A stretch of 64,000 bases of DNA from Marinilabiliaceae bacterium JC017 (GCA_004296775.1 RHGE01000023.1:1-64000), one strand, 5' to 3'; counted from the stretch's first letter, positions 43,476 to 53,879 are shown. Program-made: numbers and translations. Notes: generated by a model from the sequence alone, not told the origin.

Positions 43476-43913
43476 ATGACTTCTGAAATCCAAATCCATC
43501 CACGTCCCTGGCAAGGTACTGTATTAGGAATATTCAGTATTTTGGGAATTGTCCTTTCTTTTATAGCCATTGTAATACTGGTGATCGCTTTAATGGCAGG
43601 TGGTGCTTTCCTTGATGCCTTTATTTCCGAAATTGATATTCCAGTGGGAGCCATAAGTATGACCGCACTTTCGGGTGTGTTGCTTCTATCTTTTATTCCG
43701 ATAGTGGTTTTACAAGTGTTTATTGCTATTGGCATCTTCAAAGGACAAAAATGGGCAGTGATTATAGCAATGATATTCTCGATAATGGGTTTGATGGGTA
43801 ATCTTATTTCTTTTACTTTTTATGGGGTAGCAGTTAATGGTTTCCTTCTTTATTGTGAGATAATCTGTTTGCAGGAAGCTTATTATAACCGTAGAAAAAT
43901 TGATTTAGTTTAG
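43476..43913 (+). CDS. Small multi-pass membrane protein, unknown function
   Basis: The 145-residue protein has three or four hydrophobic segments (about 16-42, 54-85, 90-105 and 108-125). A soluble N-terminus contains HPRPWQGTVLG. It resembles the DUF4064/DUF2127-like small membrane proteins of many bacteria, but I cannot name a family with confidence. It lies alone between galE and rfbB. Confidence 0.65.
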   Translation: MTSEIQIHPRPWQGTVLGIFSILGIVLSFIAIVILVIALMAGGAFLDAFISEIDIPVGAISMTALSGVLLLSFIPIVVLQVFIAIGIFKGQKWAVIIAMIFSIMGLMGNLISFTFYGVAVNGFLLYCEIICLQEAYYNRRKIDLV

Positions 43914-44303
43914 AATATAGTTTTTGCTCGATTTGATTTATAGTTGGTTTAGTTAATCGACAGATTAATTTAATCTTTTAGTTTTTCCATTCGTGTTGGT
44001 ACGTTTGGTTACATCTGCTATGAATGTTTATCTTGCAAGCTCTAATGTTTTAGAGGTAAAGAGAGTCAGGGAAATATTAATTTCACATCCATTGATTAAT
44101 GATTTTGAACATTGTCCAAATAAAGGATGACTAATAGTATAAAGAATGGAGTTGTAGATTTATCTTGATATCTCATTTCATTATCTAATACTTAATTTGA
44201 AATAAATGAAACGTCCATATTTGGATAATTATTAAACTACACAGGAAAGTGATTATACAGATATGGAAAGTTCCATATGGCCTTAGAAAATAAATGTAAT
44301 CAT
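43914..44303. other. Intergenic stretch, nothing recognised
   Basis: AT-rich DNA upstream of rfbB with no terminator, repeat, RNA or exact -7 box found. Confidence 0.45.
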
Positions 44304-45356
44304 ATGAAAAAGATACTTATTACTGGAGGAGCCGGATTTATTGGTTCACATGTTGTTCGATTGTTTGTGAATAAGTATGGCGACAGTCAGATTGTGAACC
44401 TTGATGCGCTTACATATGCCGGCAATCTTGAGAATTTAAAAGATATAGCGGAGAAGCCAAACTATACCTTTGTTAAGGGAGATATTACTGATGAATCTTT
44501 TATAGATGAATTATTTACACAATACCAATTCGACAGTGTGATTCACCTTGCTGCCGAATCGCATGTAGACCGTTCTATTGCTGATCCGTTAGCTTTTATC
44601 AGAACTAACATTTTAGGGACGGTCAACCTGTTGAATGCTGCAAAAAAGATATGGCAAAAGGATATGACAGGTAAACGCTTCTATCATATATCAACCGATG
44701 AAGTATATGGTTCGTTGGGAGAGGAGGGGTTGTTTACAGAAACAACTGCTTATGATCCCAGAAGTCCATATTCGGCCTCTAAAGCCAGTTCTGACCATTT
44801 AGTTCGTGCTTATTACCATACATATGGGCTGCCTGTTGTTATTTCTAATTGTTCTAATAACTATGGGCCAAATCAATTCCCGGAGAAATTGATCCCGTTA
44901 TCAATTAATAACATTAAAAAAAATAATCCCATTCCTATCTATGGGAAAGGAGAGAATATTCGTGATTGGCTATATGTGATTGATCATGCCAATGCTATTG
45001 ATCTGATTTTTAATAAAGGGTTGATTGGAAACACCTATAATATTGGTGGAATAAATGAATGGACCAACATAGACCTCATTCACAAGATTTGTGAAGTTAT
45101 GGATCGAAAACTTGGCCGGGAACAGGGAACATCAGCTCAATTAATCACTTTTGTTAAAGATAGAGCAGGACACGACAAACGTTATGCAATCGATTCTTCA
45201 AAACTAATGAAGGAGTTGGAATGGAGTCCTTCATTGCAATTTGAAGAAGGCATTGAAAAAACCATCGATTGGTATCTGCAAAATGAAGAGTGGCTCGACA
45301 ATATTCTGTCAGGGGAATATGAAAAGTATTATAAAAAACAATACGCTGATCGATGA
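44304..45356 (+). CDS. rfbB: dTDP-glucose 4,6-dehydratase
   Basis: RfbB makes dTDP-4-keto-6-deoxyglucose on the route to dTDP-rhamnose and other surface sugars. The 350-residue protein has ITGGAGFIGSHVVRLF (NAD motif), HLAAESHVDRSI, ISTDEVYGSLGEEG (catalytic Thr-Asp-Glu) and YSASKASSDHLVRAYYHTYG. The ATG at 44304 is chosen because extension to 44277 adds nine residues before the usual MKKILITGGAG start. The other rhamnose genes are not in the window. Confidence 0.95.
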   Translation: MKKILITGGAGFIGSHVVRLFVNKYGDSQIVNLDALTYAGNLENLKDIAEKPNYTFVKGDITDESFIDELFTQYQFDSVIHLAAESHVDRSIADPLAFIRTNILGTVNLLNAAKKIWQKDMTGKRFYHISTDEVYGSLGEEGLFTETTAYDPRSPYSASKASSDHLVRAYYHTYGLPVVISNCSNNYGPNQFPEKLIPLSINNIKKNNPIPIYGKGENIRDWLYVIDHANAIDLIFNKGLIGNTYNIGGINEWTNIDLIHKICEVMDRKLGREQGTSAQLITFVKDRAGHDKRYAIDSSKLMKELEWSPSLQFEEGIEKTIDWYLQNEEWLDNILSGEYEKYYKKQYADR

Positions 45357-45361
45357 AATAG

Positions 45362-45392
45362 AAAAGGCCGGTTTAATACCGGCCTTTTGTTT
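45362..45392. terminator. Bidirectional terminator, rfbB / glmS
   Basis: AAAAGGCCGGT (45362-45372) pairs with ACCGGCCTTTT (45378-45388) between convergent genes. Confidence 0.9.
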
Positions 45393-45413
45393 TATATGGT
45401 AATTTCAATTTAT

Positions 45414-47249
45414 CTATTCTACTGTTACTGATTTAGCCAGATTTCGTGGTTGATCAACATTGCATCCTCGAAGTACAGCAATGTGATACGAGATAATCTG
45501 CAATGGGATCACTGTTAACAATGGTGCCAATGCTTCATGACAATCTGGTACTTCAATAACGTGGTCAGCCATATTTGTTATTACCGTATCTCCTTTTGTT
45601 ACAATCGCGATTACTTTACCATTGCGAGCTTTTACCTCCTGAATATTACTAACAATCTTTTCATACGATTTATCTTTTGTAGCAATAACAAATACTGGCA
45701 TGTTTTCATCAATCAAGGCAATAGGCCCGTGTTTCATTTCAGCTGCAGGATAGCCTTCGGCATGAATATAAGAGATCTCTTTTAGTTTTAATGCGCCCTC
45801 GAGAGCTACCGGAAATAAACAACCACGGCCAAGATAAAGGACATTTGATGCCTTCTGATAGGTTTCGGCGATTTCCTTAATATGTTTTTCAGATTTCAGG
45901 ATTTCCTTTATTTTCTCAGGAATTTGGGTTAATTCATCCACCATATGGGAATAGGTTATTTCATCAAGAGCCAGACGTTTTTTACCAATGAGTAAGGCCA
46001 TCATGGTCAGGACAGTAACTTGTGAGGTAAAAGCCTTGGTGGAAGCGACTCCAATTTCCGGTCCTGCATGTGTATATACACCAGCATGTGTTTCCCGGGG
46101 AATTGAAGATCCTGCCACATTGCAAATGCCAATAATGGTAGCACCGGCTTCTTTTGCCATTTTGATGGCAGCCAGGGTATCAGCTGTTTCTCCACTTTGT
46201 GAGATAGCAATCACAACATCATCGGCTGAAACCACCGGATTGCGATATCGAAACTCTGATGCATATTCTACTTCAACCGGGATGCGTGCATACTCTTCAA
46301 AAAGGTATTCACCTACTAAGCCGGCATGCCAGGAAGTTCCACAGGCAACAATAATTATCCTGTTTGCTTTTGCAATTGCAGGTAATGCCTCTGTAATTCC
46401 TCCTAGAAATATTTTTGATTTGTCAAGAGAAATGCGGCCCCTATAGGTATCTGCGATGGATGAGGGTTGCTCATATATTTCTTTGAGCATGAAATGTTCG
46501 TAATCACCCTTGTCAATTTCTTCGATGCTTAAGTCTACTTTTTGAATTTTTGGAACTTTAGCATCATTCTGAATGCTTTTCATATCCAGTTTTTCACGAG
46601 AGATGATAGCAACTTCTTCATCATTCATGTAGATTACCTGATCTGTATATTCTACAATGGGTGTTGCGTCAGAGGCGAGGAAATATTCTTTATCACCAAC
46701 TCCAATTACCAACGGACTTCCTTTTCTTGCTGCAATAAGTTGATCTTTTTCATCCGTACAGGAGATTACCAAACCGTAGGCGCCAACAACTTTAGTAAGT
46801 GCTAATCGTACAGCTAGTTCTGCATCGACCTTTTTTTCCAGATAGATATTCTCGATCAGGTTAGCAAGGACTTCAGTATCTGTTTCGCTCTTGAAATTGT
46901 AGCCTCTGTTGATCAATTCTTTTTTTAGATGAGCGTAATTTTCGATAATTCCATTGTGTACTACAATGAATTTTCCATTTTCTGATTCATGTGGGTGAGC
47001 ATTATTGTCGCTCGGTTCTCCATGGGTGGCCCACCGGGTGTGTCCCATTCCAATTGTTCCTGAAATAGCATTTCCATTAGTATGCTTCTCCAGGTCTTTA
47101 ACTTTACCCTGGCATTTATAAACATGAATGCCTTTATTAAGTAAGGCTATCCCGGCAGAGTCATAGCCACGATATTCCAATCGCTGCAATCCTTTTATCA
47201 AAATTGGGTAGGCTGTGCGCTCCCCTACGTAGGCCACTATACCACACAT
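45414..47249 (-). CDS. glmS: Glutamine-fructose-6-phosphate aminotransferase
   Basis: GlmS makes glucosamine-6-phosphate from fructose-6-phosphate and glutamine for peptidoglycan and LPS. The 611-residue protein begins MCGIVAYVGERTAYPIL, with catalytic Cys2, and has the amidotransferase motif GMGHTRWATHG. Two SIS sugar-isomerase domains follow (about 285-425 and 460-600; ISQSGETADTLAA, EGALKLKEISYIHAEGYPAAEMKHGP). The C-terminus ends in the usual KSVTVE. Its catabolic counterpart nagB lies directly upstream on the same strand. Confidence 0.97.
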   Translation of the reverse strand: MCGIVAYVGERTAYPILIKGLQRLEYRGYDSAGIALLNKGIHVYKCQGKVKDLEKHTNGNAISGTIGMGHTRWATHGEPSDNNAHPHESENGKFIVVHNGIIENYAHLKKELINRGYNFKSETDTEVLANLIENIYLEKKVDAELAVRLALTKVVGAYGLVISCTDEKDQLIAARKGSPLVIGVGDKEYFLASDATPIVEYTDQVIYMNDEEVAIISREKLDMKSIQNDAKVPKIQKVDLSIEEIDKGDYEHFMLKEIYEQPSSIADTYRGRISLDKSKIFLGGITEALPAIAKANRIIIVACGTSWHAGLVGEYLFEEYARIPVEVEYASEFRYRNPVVSADDVVIAISQSGETADTLAAIKMAKEAGATIIGICNVAGSSIPRETHAGVYTHAGPEIGVASTKAFTSQVTVLTMMALLIGKKRLALDEITYSHMVDELTQIPEKIKEILKSEKHIKEIAETYQKASNVLYLGRGCLFPVALEGALKLKEISYIHAEGYPAAEMKHGPIALIDENMPVFVIATKDKSYEKIVSNIQEVKARNGKVIAIVTKGDTVITNMADHVIEVPDCHEALAPLLTVIPLQIISYHIAVLRGCNVDQPRNLAKSVTVE

Positions 47250-47302
47250 ATTCTTAATGTTTAAGTTTTACTTGTATAATTATTGTGGTTGGAGAGATAT
47301 AA

Positions 47303-47329
47303 AAAGGAACCCGGATTGGGTTCCTTTAT
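47303..47329 (-). terminator. Terminator between nagB and glmS
   Basis: AAAGGAACCC (47305-47314) pairs with GGGTTCCTTT (47320-47329). On the minus strand it is followed by T, so it ends the nagB transcript and separates it from glmS. Confidence 0.75.
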
Positions 47330-47396
47330 CATTTTGCAGTCTATTGTGATGCAATGATACATACAGATCATTGCTTCCCAGTGTCTTTAGTGAATG

Positions 47397-48203
47397 CTAG
47401 TTAAGTTGTGAATCCGGATTCAAATTATTCTTTTCAATATCCTTGAAATAATTATAAGTACCCACTTTTAATTCAAAAGTAGCTGCTTCATCACAAACAA
47501 TAATTCCTTTCGGATGCATTTGCAAAGCACTAATAGTCCACATGTGATTTATACCCTCTTCAACAGCATGTTGTAAAGCTCTTGCTTTATTATGTCCGTT
47601 TACAATGATTAGCACCTCTTTGGCATCTAAAACAGTGCCTACTCCAACAGTTACAGCTGTTTTAGGAACCCTGTCCGGATCGTGATCAAAGAAACGGGAA
47701 TTTGCAAGAATTGTATCATAGGTTAACGTTTTAACCCTGGTTCTGGAATTTAACGAAGAACCTGGTTCATTAAAGGCCAGGTGACCATCAGGTCCGATTC
47801 CGCCTAGGAAAAGGTCGATTCCGCCAAACTCTTTAATTTTGTTTTCATATCGAAGGCATTCCGCTACCGCATCTTCTGCATTACCATTCAAGAGATTTGT
47901 GTTTTCAGCAGTAATGTCAATATGACTGAAGAAATTTTCCCACATAAAAGAATGGTAGCTTTGTGGATGTTCACGCGGGATGCCCATGTATTCATCCATG
48001 TTAAAAGTTACTACATTCTTAAAAGAAACTCTACCTTCTTTATGTAGTTTAATTAGCTCTTTATAGGTTCCCAATGGGGATGATCCTGTCGGAAGCCCTA
48101 AAACATATGGTTTAGCTTCTTTGTGTTGGTTAATTTTTTGAGCAATGTAATTGGCAGTCCATTTGGAAGCCGTGTCGTAGTTTGGTTCAATAATTAAACG
48201 CAT
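47397..48203 (-). CDS. nagB: Glucosamine-6-phosphate deaminase
   Basis: NagB converts glucosamine-6-phosphate to fructose-6-phosphate and ammonia, the reverse of the GlmS direction. The 268-residue protein contains [15 protein letters not shown] (phosphate binding), [18 protein letters not shown] with the catalytic Asp, and [19 protein letters not shown] with the catalytic His. It lies 18 nt behind the DUF4954 gene, and the two are probably co-transcribed. Confidence 0.95.
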   Translation of the reverse strand: MRLIIEPNYDTASKWTANYIAQKINQHKEAKPYVLGLPTGSSPLGTYKELIKLHKEGRVSFKNVVTFNMDEYMGIPREHPQSYHSFMWENFFSHIDITAENTNLLNGNAEDAVAECLRYENKIKEFGGIDLFLGGIGPDGHLAFNEPGSSLNSRTRVKTLTYDTILANSRFFDHDPDRVPKTAVTVGVGTVLDAKEVLIIVNGHNKARALQHAVEEGINHMWTISALQMHPKGIIVCDEAATFELKVGTYNYFKDIEKNNLNPDSQLN

Positions 48204-48221
48204 GATATTTTGATTTTTGGT

Positions 48222-50219
48222 TCATCTCTCTTTTTGTAAGAGGATTAGCCTTTCCTTGAGCTCCCTTGCCAGTTCGCTTTTTTCCTTTATATGACGTTGA
48301 ATGTCTTGCACAGAAGGATGGCTTTCAAATTCGCCCCGGACTTGCTCAAAATCAAGATGACGAGTTTCTTCACTACCATCTATGCCGAAACCAGTCTGAG
48401 ATTTAAGTGTAAACTCTTTATGGGCATCAGCATATAGCATATGATCGAGCTCAATCACCTTCTCTTTCCATTTATCAATGAATGAGAGTAACTGATCAAC
48501 CTTAACCGTTTCCACATCCAGGTGGAATTCATCTCTTAAGACATGTGTACACCACGTCCATGCAAAATCGAAATATTGAATATGTAGCATCTTGAACTCT
48601 TCATTTATCTGTTCAAGATTAGCTATCTTTTCGCATTCAATATCGTCTAAAAGGGTTAATACCCTTTCTTTTGGCAAAAGCATGCCGGCCAAATCAATCC
48701 ATTCCCCTTGTCCAAAAGGTGAAACAGGAAGCAGGCTTCTCCTCAAATGTTCCGAATCGACAAAGATAATGTCTTCGAGCTTTTTTATGAGAGCATTACC
48801 AAGAAATTTAATTATACCAAGGTTATATAGTTTGATTCCACGTTGTAATGAGGAATTTGTAATTTTTACGCTATTGTACATGTAATACTCGGAGGTAATA
48901 CCAGAGGTCTTTTGCATTTTCTCTAGCAAATTTTTACCATCCAACATCTTTTGTATTGTAAACGGACTAAGTAGATTGAAATTAATATAATCAAGCTGCT
49001 TAAAATCCTTGCGTTTATCACGTTTTGGCCATTTGCGTGCATCGCGAATAGTACCAACGCTTTGTAGGTTAACACCCGGTGCCAGATAGCTTTCATCCTT
49101 TTTCTCGATCAGATATGAAAATGGTAAAATAGATGTATCAGGATTTCTATAGTGACGGCCCATTACCAGAGAAAAAGCACCAATTTTCGCTGGCCATAAT
49201 AAATAGGAATCACTGGTTGTTTTAGATCCTCGTTCCAGTACTCCCTGATGAATGGGGCCGAGTTTATACATGTGATTACTCTGGTTGGAGCCGCTGCCTG
49301 CATTCAGAAAAGAGAAATAACCTGCAATAAGTAGGGTGGACTTATGATGGGAAACCGTGTATGGTCCGGCAAAGATGGAACATGCCTCACCGTGAAAACC
49401 TTGGCAATTGGCAAAAAAGACAGAATTCTCAGCAGAATAATGTTTTCCTAATTCACATCCTTGTCCAATAAAGCATTTAGAAACTAGCGTTGCATCAGTT
49501 ATGGTTGCACCAGAGGTGCATATAAAATTTTCAGCGATTACACCGGGACCAAAATAAGAGGGGTGTTCTTTTGAACTGTTAATGCTGCCGTTTTTCAAAC
49601 GATATACACCTTCGATGGCAGCATGGGGTCCTATGTTTACGTCTATTAAAGTTCTACAGTTAATCAACTTGGCATACGGCTCAATTTTTCCGATTGGTGA
49701 ACAAATGCTCTTGGCATAATTGTCCACCATGGTTTGTAGTTTTTCAATCATTACAGGCCGGTGACGATATAGTGACATGAGGTAAGCCATATGTGCAGAG
49801 AGATCGTTATATATCGTTATCTCTCTTCCTCCAGCTTCATTTAATGCTGCTACCCTTAGTCCATTGCCAAAGTAGGATTCAGATTCCGTAGTGATAGAAT
49901 CCACGTTTTCAATTACCACATTGGAATGAATGTGATAGTTGGCAATATGATTTTTCACCTGATTGATATAGACATCATCTTCAATGGTGCAGTTATGAAT
50001 TGTAGCATATGAAATACCGGCACTTTTTTCAACTCCACCAGGGAATAAAAATTTTCTAGAGAAAGCTCCCAGCTTAATGTTTCCGGAGAAAGTTACAAAC
50101 TTGAGGGTTTTAGCATCAAATGCATCAGCAACCAGTATGTTATTCCAGTCTGTTGAAGAGCAGCCTTGCTGCTTCAATAATTCAATTTCGTTTGGTGATA
50201 GGTGTCTGTGTGAACTCAT
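48222..50219 (-). CDS. DUF4954 family left-handed beta-helix protein
   Basis: The 665-residue cytoplasmic protein has a long hexapeptide-repeat-like region (about residues 40-370: for example DVNIGPHAAIEGVYRLKNGS and KCFIGQGCELGKHYSAENS), indicating a left-handed beta-helix as in acyl- and nucleotidyl-sugar transferases. A helical C-terminal half follows. This matches DUF4954, a Bacteroidota family of unknown reaction. The ATG at 50219 (MSSHRHLSPNEIELL) is chosen because the 48 residues upstream of it are hydrophobic and unrelated. It precedes nagB, so a role in amino-sugar metabolism is possible but unproven. Confidence 0.8.
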   Translation of the reverse strand: MSSHRHLSPNEIELLKQQGCSSTDWNNILVADAFDAKTLKFVTFSGNIKLGAFSRKFLFPGGVEKSAGISYATIHNCTIEDDVYINQVKNHIANYHIHSNVVIENVDSITTESESYFGNGLRVAALNEAGGREITIYNDLSAHMAYLMSLYRHRPVMIEKLQTMVDNYAKSICSPIGKIEPYAKLINCRTLIDVNIGPHAAIEGVYRLKNGSINSSKEHPSYFGPGVIAENFICTSGATITDATLVSKCFIGQGCELGKHYSAENSVFFANCQGFHGEACSIFAGPYTVSHHKSTLLIAGYFSFLNAGSGSNQSNHMYKLGPIHQGVLERGSKTTSDSYLLWPAKIGAFSLVMGRHYRNPDTSILPFSYLIEKKDESYLAPGVNLQSVGTIRDARKWPKRDKRKDFKQLDYINFNLLSPFTIQKMLDGKNLLEKMQKTSGITSEYYMYNSVKITNSSLQRGIKLYNLGIIKFLGNALIKKLEDIIFVDSEHLRRSLLPVSPFGQGEWIDLAGMLLPKERVLTLLDDIECEKIANLEQINEEFKMLHIQYFDFAWTWCTHVLRDEFHLDVETVKVDQLLSFIDKWKEKVIELDHMLYADAHKEFTLKSQTGFGIDGSEETRHLDFEQVRGEFESHPSVQDIQRHIKEKSELARELKERLILLQKER

Positions 50220-50373
50220 ATTTTTCTTTTCAGGGATAAATGTAGAAAAGATTGATTTTGGTTCTTTTAAGTTCAATAAAAAGAAAGTAAACTGCAAGGA
50301 AATCGAAAGGGATATCAATAAAATATAATTCAATGAAAACCTTTTTTCTGCCAATCGAAACACGATTAACGAA

Positions 50374-50406
50374 AAAAAAGGGCAGGATTTAATATCCTGC
50401 CCTTTT
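50374..50406. terminator. Terminator downstream of the DUF4270 gene
   Basis: GGGCAGGAT (50379-50387) pairs with ATCCTGCCC (50393-50401), with A and T runs outside. It lies just after the DUF4270 stop, read on the minus strand. Confidence 0.85.
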
Positions 50407-50430
50407 TGTATATGATGTAGTTGTAAATTA

Positions 50431-51936
50431 CTATTCGTATTTCACGTATTTGATCTTTAATTGCAAAGGTTTATCCTTGGCATTATTGCTCTTCAAAATT
50501 ACTCGATTGAAATTTCCTTCGGGGAGTTGAGGGGCCAGGTAGAGATCCTGGAAATTCTTCGCTGCTTCTTCCTTATTGAAGTCATCGGCATTTAAAACTT
50601 TCTCCAGATATTCCGCATTCAAATAGAACCGGTACATGTCCCCAATGATGTCACCACCACTAAACACCGGCTGGTCAATGGAGGAGATTTTACTATCGAA
50701 AGTAGGGACTTCATATTTTATCTCTCCATCTTTCAATATCTTTTTCAAAATACTAAGGTTGGATGGAGGCGGGTATCTTTCAAAATCACTGGCAATGGTA
50801 TCTACTTCAAAAAAGAACTCGATATTGGCGAAGATGTTTTTGTTATAGGTCTCTCCTTGCTCAATAGAGTCGCGCCAGTTCATTAATTCATCCGAAAAAT
50901 CAATCTTGGCATGACTTCCGGCCATTCCCTGAATGTATAATTGCTCTACTTTTTCGTTTTCAAAATCAATTTTGTTTTGGAAATCATGCTTAAAACGGTT
51001 TATTCTCACCGCTTCAGTGTTGATGGAAAAATCGTATGTTTTAGCAATGGTATCCGTTACTTTATTATTGTCGTCTCTGGAGAAATAGTGGTAGTGCAAC
51101 GTCATTTTTGAGCTAGAACTGAGTAAATTCAACCTTAGCAGGCTACCAAGTTCACTTCCTCCATCAAGATCTGAAGTAATGTAAAAACCATTGAAATAAT
51201 TTCTAAATGCATCTCTTGACTTAAGTGACTCTTCGTCAATGTTAAAAATTTTCTCTGCTAATTCATCACTAAGTTTAAAGGACCATTTGTGCGTTTTTAA
51301 ATCTCCTTCGGTTTTTGACAGATCCCATAAATAAGCAGGCGATTTCCATAAAGAGTCGGGGTGTGTCCATATTTCGTCAGGACCTTTGCGCCATACCGAA
51401 TCAGCTACGTCATCATTCACATATGCCAACTTGGTTGCAACCGGGGTGTTGGGGTTGTAATAATTGGCTAGATCCATGTTGGAATAATACTTGTCTCCCG
51501 GAGTTAATGTCTTTGTGAGTTCGTAGAGGTTGATTTGGTGTTTTGCGAACATGTCGCCATACCACCAGTTAAAATTATAAACCAGATCAAGATTTAAGGA
51601 GTCCAGAAAATAATCTGCACCTTGATTGAATGCACCTTCTCCCGGATCTGCAGTGGGCATCACCTCAGTCAGGAAATCAGCCTTTGTATACCCGAATTTG
51701 GGATCGTTGATTTCCCCGATGATTCCATATGGCGGGTCATCTGATCTTATTATTTCCTTTGTACTATTAATGTTAGTAAACGGTGTTTCGTTATAATAAT
51801 TTGCTGAGATGAAATCACCAGGTGGGAGAATGCCTAATCCCATATCTGCCGGTTCATCCTTGCAACTAACCATTAGTAACAAAGAAATAAGGCCAATAAC
51901 AAACGATTGGCCTTTATTAATATTTAGAATTTTCAT
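50431..51936 (-). CDS. DUF4270 family lipoprotein
   Basis: The 501-residue protein has a lipoprotein signal (FVIGLISLLLMVSC) followed by KDEPADMG. The body shows the DUF4270 pattern: DFISANYYNETPFT, then GIIGEINDPKFGYTKADFLTEV, then tandem beta-rich halves of equal size. Members are Bacteroidota envelope lipoproteins of unknown role. The acidic residues just after the cysteine could act as a surface-export signal. It is 28 nt downstream of the glycogen synthase gene on the same strand; this pairing is familiar from other Bacteroidota. An alternative start lies six codons upstream (51954). Confidence 0.85.
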   Translation of the reverse strand: MKILNINKGQSFVIGLISLLLMVSCKDEPADMGLGILPPGDFISANYYNETPFTNINSTKEIIRSDDPPYGIIGEINDPKFGYTKADFLTEVMPTADPGEGAFNQGADYFLDSLNLDLVYNFNWWYGDMFAKHQINLYELTKTLTPGDKYYSNMDLANYYNPNTPVATKLAYVNDDVADSVWRKGPDEIWTHPDSLWKSPAYLWDLSKTEGDLKTHKWSFKLSDELAEKIFNIDEESLKSRDAFRNYFNGFYITSDLDGGSELGSLLRLNLLSSSSKMTLHYHYFSRDDNNKVTDTIAKTYDFSINTEAVRINRFKHDFQNKIDFENEKVEQLYIQGMAGSHAKIDFSDELMNWRDSIEQGETYNKNIFANIEFFFEVDTIASDFERYPPPSNLSILKKILKDGEIKYEVPTFDSKISSIDQPVFSGGDIIGDMYRFYLNAEYLEKVLNADDFNKEEAAKNFQDLYLAPQLPEGNFNRVILKSNNAKDKPLQLKIKYVKYE

Positions 51937-51964
51937 GTGGATAAGCTTATTCATAAAAAGTCAA

Positions 51965-52771
51965 TTAATCCAAAAGTTTATCGTAAAACTCATCAAAGGC
52001 GGCAATGTAATTATCTTCAGATTGATATCCAAGGAATGGTTTACCGGATTCTTTAATGAATTTTTCAATTTCAGGACTAATTGTTTCACTTCCCTGAATG
52101 ATTCCATCAGACATGGAAATGGCCAACTTGGTTAAATTCTCATAGTTGGCATCTTTCAATACTTCCAAATCGGCATCTTCTACCCCGTCAAGTTTCAATT
52201 TTTCTTTGAAATTTTCAGGCCATTGGCTGTTGAAAGCATTGTCATATACTGAATAAACCACTTTTGAGTTGGCAAAATGAGGATCATCATTCATTGCTTT
52301 CTTAATGTACAATGGAGCTAATCCTGTGAACCATCCGTGGCAATGAACGATGTCTGGTGCCCACCGTAATTTTTTAGTGGTTTCCAAAACACCTCTGGCA
52401 AAGAAAATAACACGTTCGTCGTTATCTTCAAATTCTTTTCCATCGCCATCGGTCAAGGTTGATTTGCGATGAAAGTAGTCTTCATTGTCAATGAAGTAGA
52501 CCTGCATCCTTGCGGCCTGAATAGAGGCAACCTTAATAATCAATGGATGATCGGTATCATCAATAATAAGGTTCATTCCCGACAAACGAATTACTTCGTG
52601 CAGTTGATTTCGTCTTTCATTGATGCAACCAAAACGAGGCATGAAGGTTCGAATTTCCTTACCACACTCCTGAATTCCCTGGGGGAGATTGCGACCAATT
52701 TTTGACATTGGCGATTCGGGAAGATATGGAGTAATTTCCTGAGAGATAAATAAAACTTTGGCTTTTTCCAT
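51965..52771 (-). CDS. Glycogen/starch synthase, GT5 domain only
   Basis: The 268-residue protein begins MEKAKVLFISQEITPYLPESPMSKIGRNLPQGI, the N-terminal half of a GT5 glycogen synthase, including the ADP-glucose-binding start and VHCHGWFTGLAPLYIKK. Canonical GlgA proteins are about 480 residues and carry a second Rossmann domain with the catalytic glutamate; that half is absent here. Short GT5-only proteins are common in Bacteroidota and lie next to panC/panD. The start at 52771 removes 35 unrelated residues. Catalytic activity is doubtful; it may be regulatory or bind sugar nucleotides. Confidence 0.85.
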   Translation of the reverse strand: MEKAKVLFISQEITPYLPESPMSKIGRNLPQGIQECGKEIRTFMPRFGCINERRNQLHEVIRLSGMNLIIDDTDHPLIIKVASIQAARMQVYFIDNEDYFHRKSTLTDGDGKEFEDNDERVIFFARGVLETTKKLRWAPDIVHCHGWFTGLAPLYIKKAMNDDPHFANSKVVYSVYDNAFNSQWPENFKEKLKLDGVEDADLEVLKDANYENLTKLAISMSDGIIQGSETISPEIEKFIKESGKPFLGYQSEDNYIAAFDEFYDKLLD

Positions 52772-53018
52772 TGTTTTAAAGATGTGATTTTTTGCAAGTG
52801 CAAAACTACTAAAAATATGCTTGCTATCAAAGAAAGCGATGAATGACCAATGGCTTTGCAGACTAAGTGCAGGCAAGTTTGTTCTCGATGCTCATCAAAA
52901 ACCGATTATTTGATTATTTTCGCAGCTCCATCTAAATTGAGTTTTGATTTCTTATTTCATCACCTTGGAACGAATAAGTTCTACTCAGGTAAGATGAAGA
53001 TCAAGGGTTATAGTTATC

Positions 53019-53879
53019 ATGAAAGTTGTAAAAACAGTAGAAGAGCTACGTGAAACTTTGGAAGTTTTGCGTCAGGAGAATAAGTATGTAGGTTTTGTTC
53101 CTACTATGGGCGCATTACATAAAGGTCATTTGTCATTGGTAGATAGAGCTGGAGAAAAATGCGACGTAGTTGTGGTTAGTATTTTTGTTAATCCAACACA
53201 GTTTAATAATCCGGATGATTTGACGCGATATCCCCGTGATTTGGATACCGATATTGCTTTTTTAGACACCACTAAATGCAACATCATCTTTGCTCCATCT
53301 GTTGAGGAGGTTTATCCTGATGAAGATAAAAGGCAATTTGATTTTGGGGATCTGGATAAAGTAATGGAAGGCGAATTTCGCCCCGGACATTTCAATGGCG
53401 TTGCACAAGTGGTAAGCAGGCTTTTCAACATGGTAAAACCTGATAAAGCATTTTTTGGCTTAAAAGATTTTCAACAACTGGCCATTATTCGCAAAATGGC
53501 CAGGGATTTGGAACTGCCTATTGAGATTGTTCCTTGTCCGATAATGAGGGAGGATAGCGGGTTAGCCATGAGTTCACGTAACCAGTTACTCTCACCGCAA
53601 CAGCGAAAAAATGCTCCTGTCATTGCTCAAACTTTATTTGAATCTGTTAACTTTGCGCCTGAAAAGCCAGTGCATGAAGTTATTAATTTTGTCACTGGAC
53701 GGATCAATGAGGTAGAAGGATTTGAAGTTGAGTATTTCAATATAGTCAACGGCGACACGTTAATGCCTGTACAGGATTGGAATGAATGTGATTACATCGT
53801 AGGGTGCATTGCTGTGTTTGCAGGAAAAATAAGGTTGATTGATAATGTGATTTACAAAAACATTAGTCATGAATGTTGA
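53019..53879 (+). CDS. panC: Pantothenate synthetase
   Basis: PanC joins pantoate and beta-alanine with ATP to make pantothenate. The 286-residue protein has [16 protein letters not shown] (nucleotide-binding HxGH-like motif, residues 26-41), [24 protein letters not shown] and the MSSRNQLL signature KMSKS-like region. The 3' end overlaps panD by 11 nt, so the two are translationally coupled and make up the pantothenate branch together. Confidence 0.96.
   Translation: MKVVKTVEELRETLEVLRQENKYVGFVPTMGALHKGHLSLVDRAGEKCDVVVVSIFVNPTQFNNPDDLTRYPRDLDTDIAFLDTTKCNIIFAPSVEEVYPDEDKRQFDFGDLDKVMEGEFRPGHFNGVAQVVSRLFNMVKPDKAFFGLKDFQQLAIIRKMARDLELPIEIVPCPIMREDSGLAMSSRNQLLSPQQRKNAPVIAQTLFESVNFAPEKPVHEVINFVTGRINEVEGFEVEYFNIVNGDTLMPVQDWNECDYIVGCIAVFAGKIRLIDNVIYKNISHEC

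Noticed and set aside
50220-50363. An N-terminal 48-residue hydrophobic extension of the DUF4954 protein
   Set aside because: The body is a cytoplasmic-type beta-helix; the extension looks like fortuitous in-frame DNA and the ATG at 50219 gives a family-like start.
52772-52876. A 35-residue N-terminal extension of the GT5 protein
   Set aside because: The usual GT5 start (MEKAKVLFISQE) is internal at 52771.
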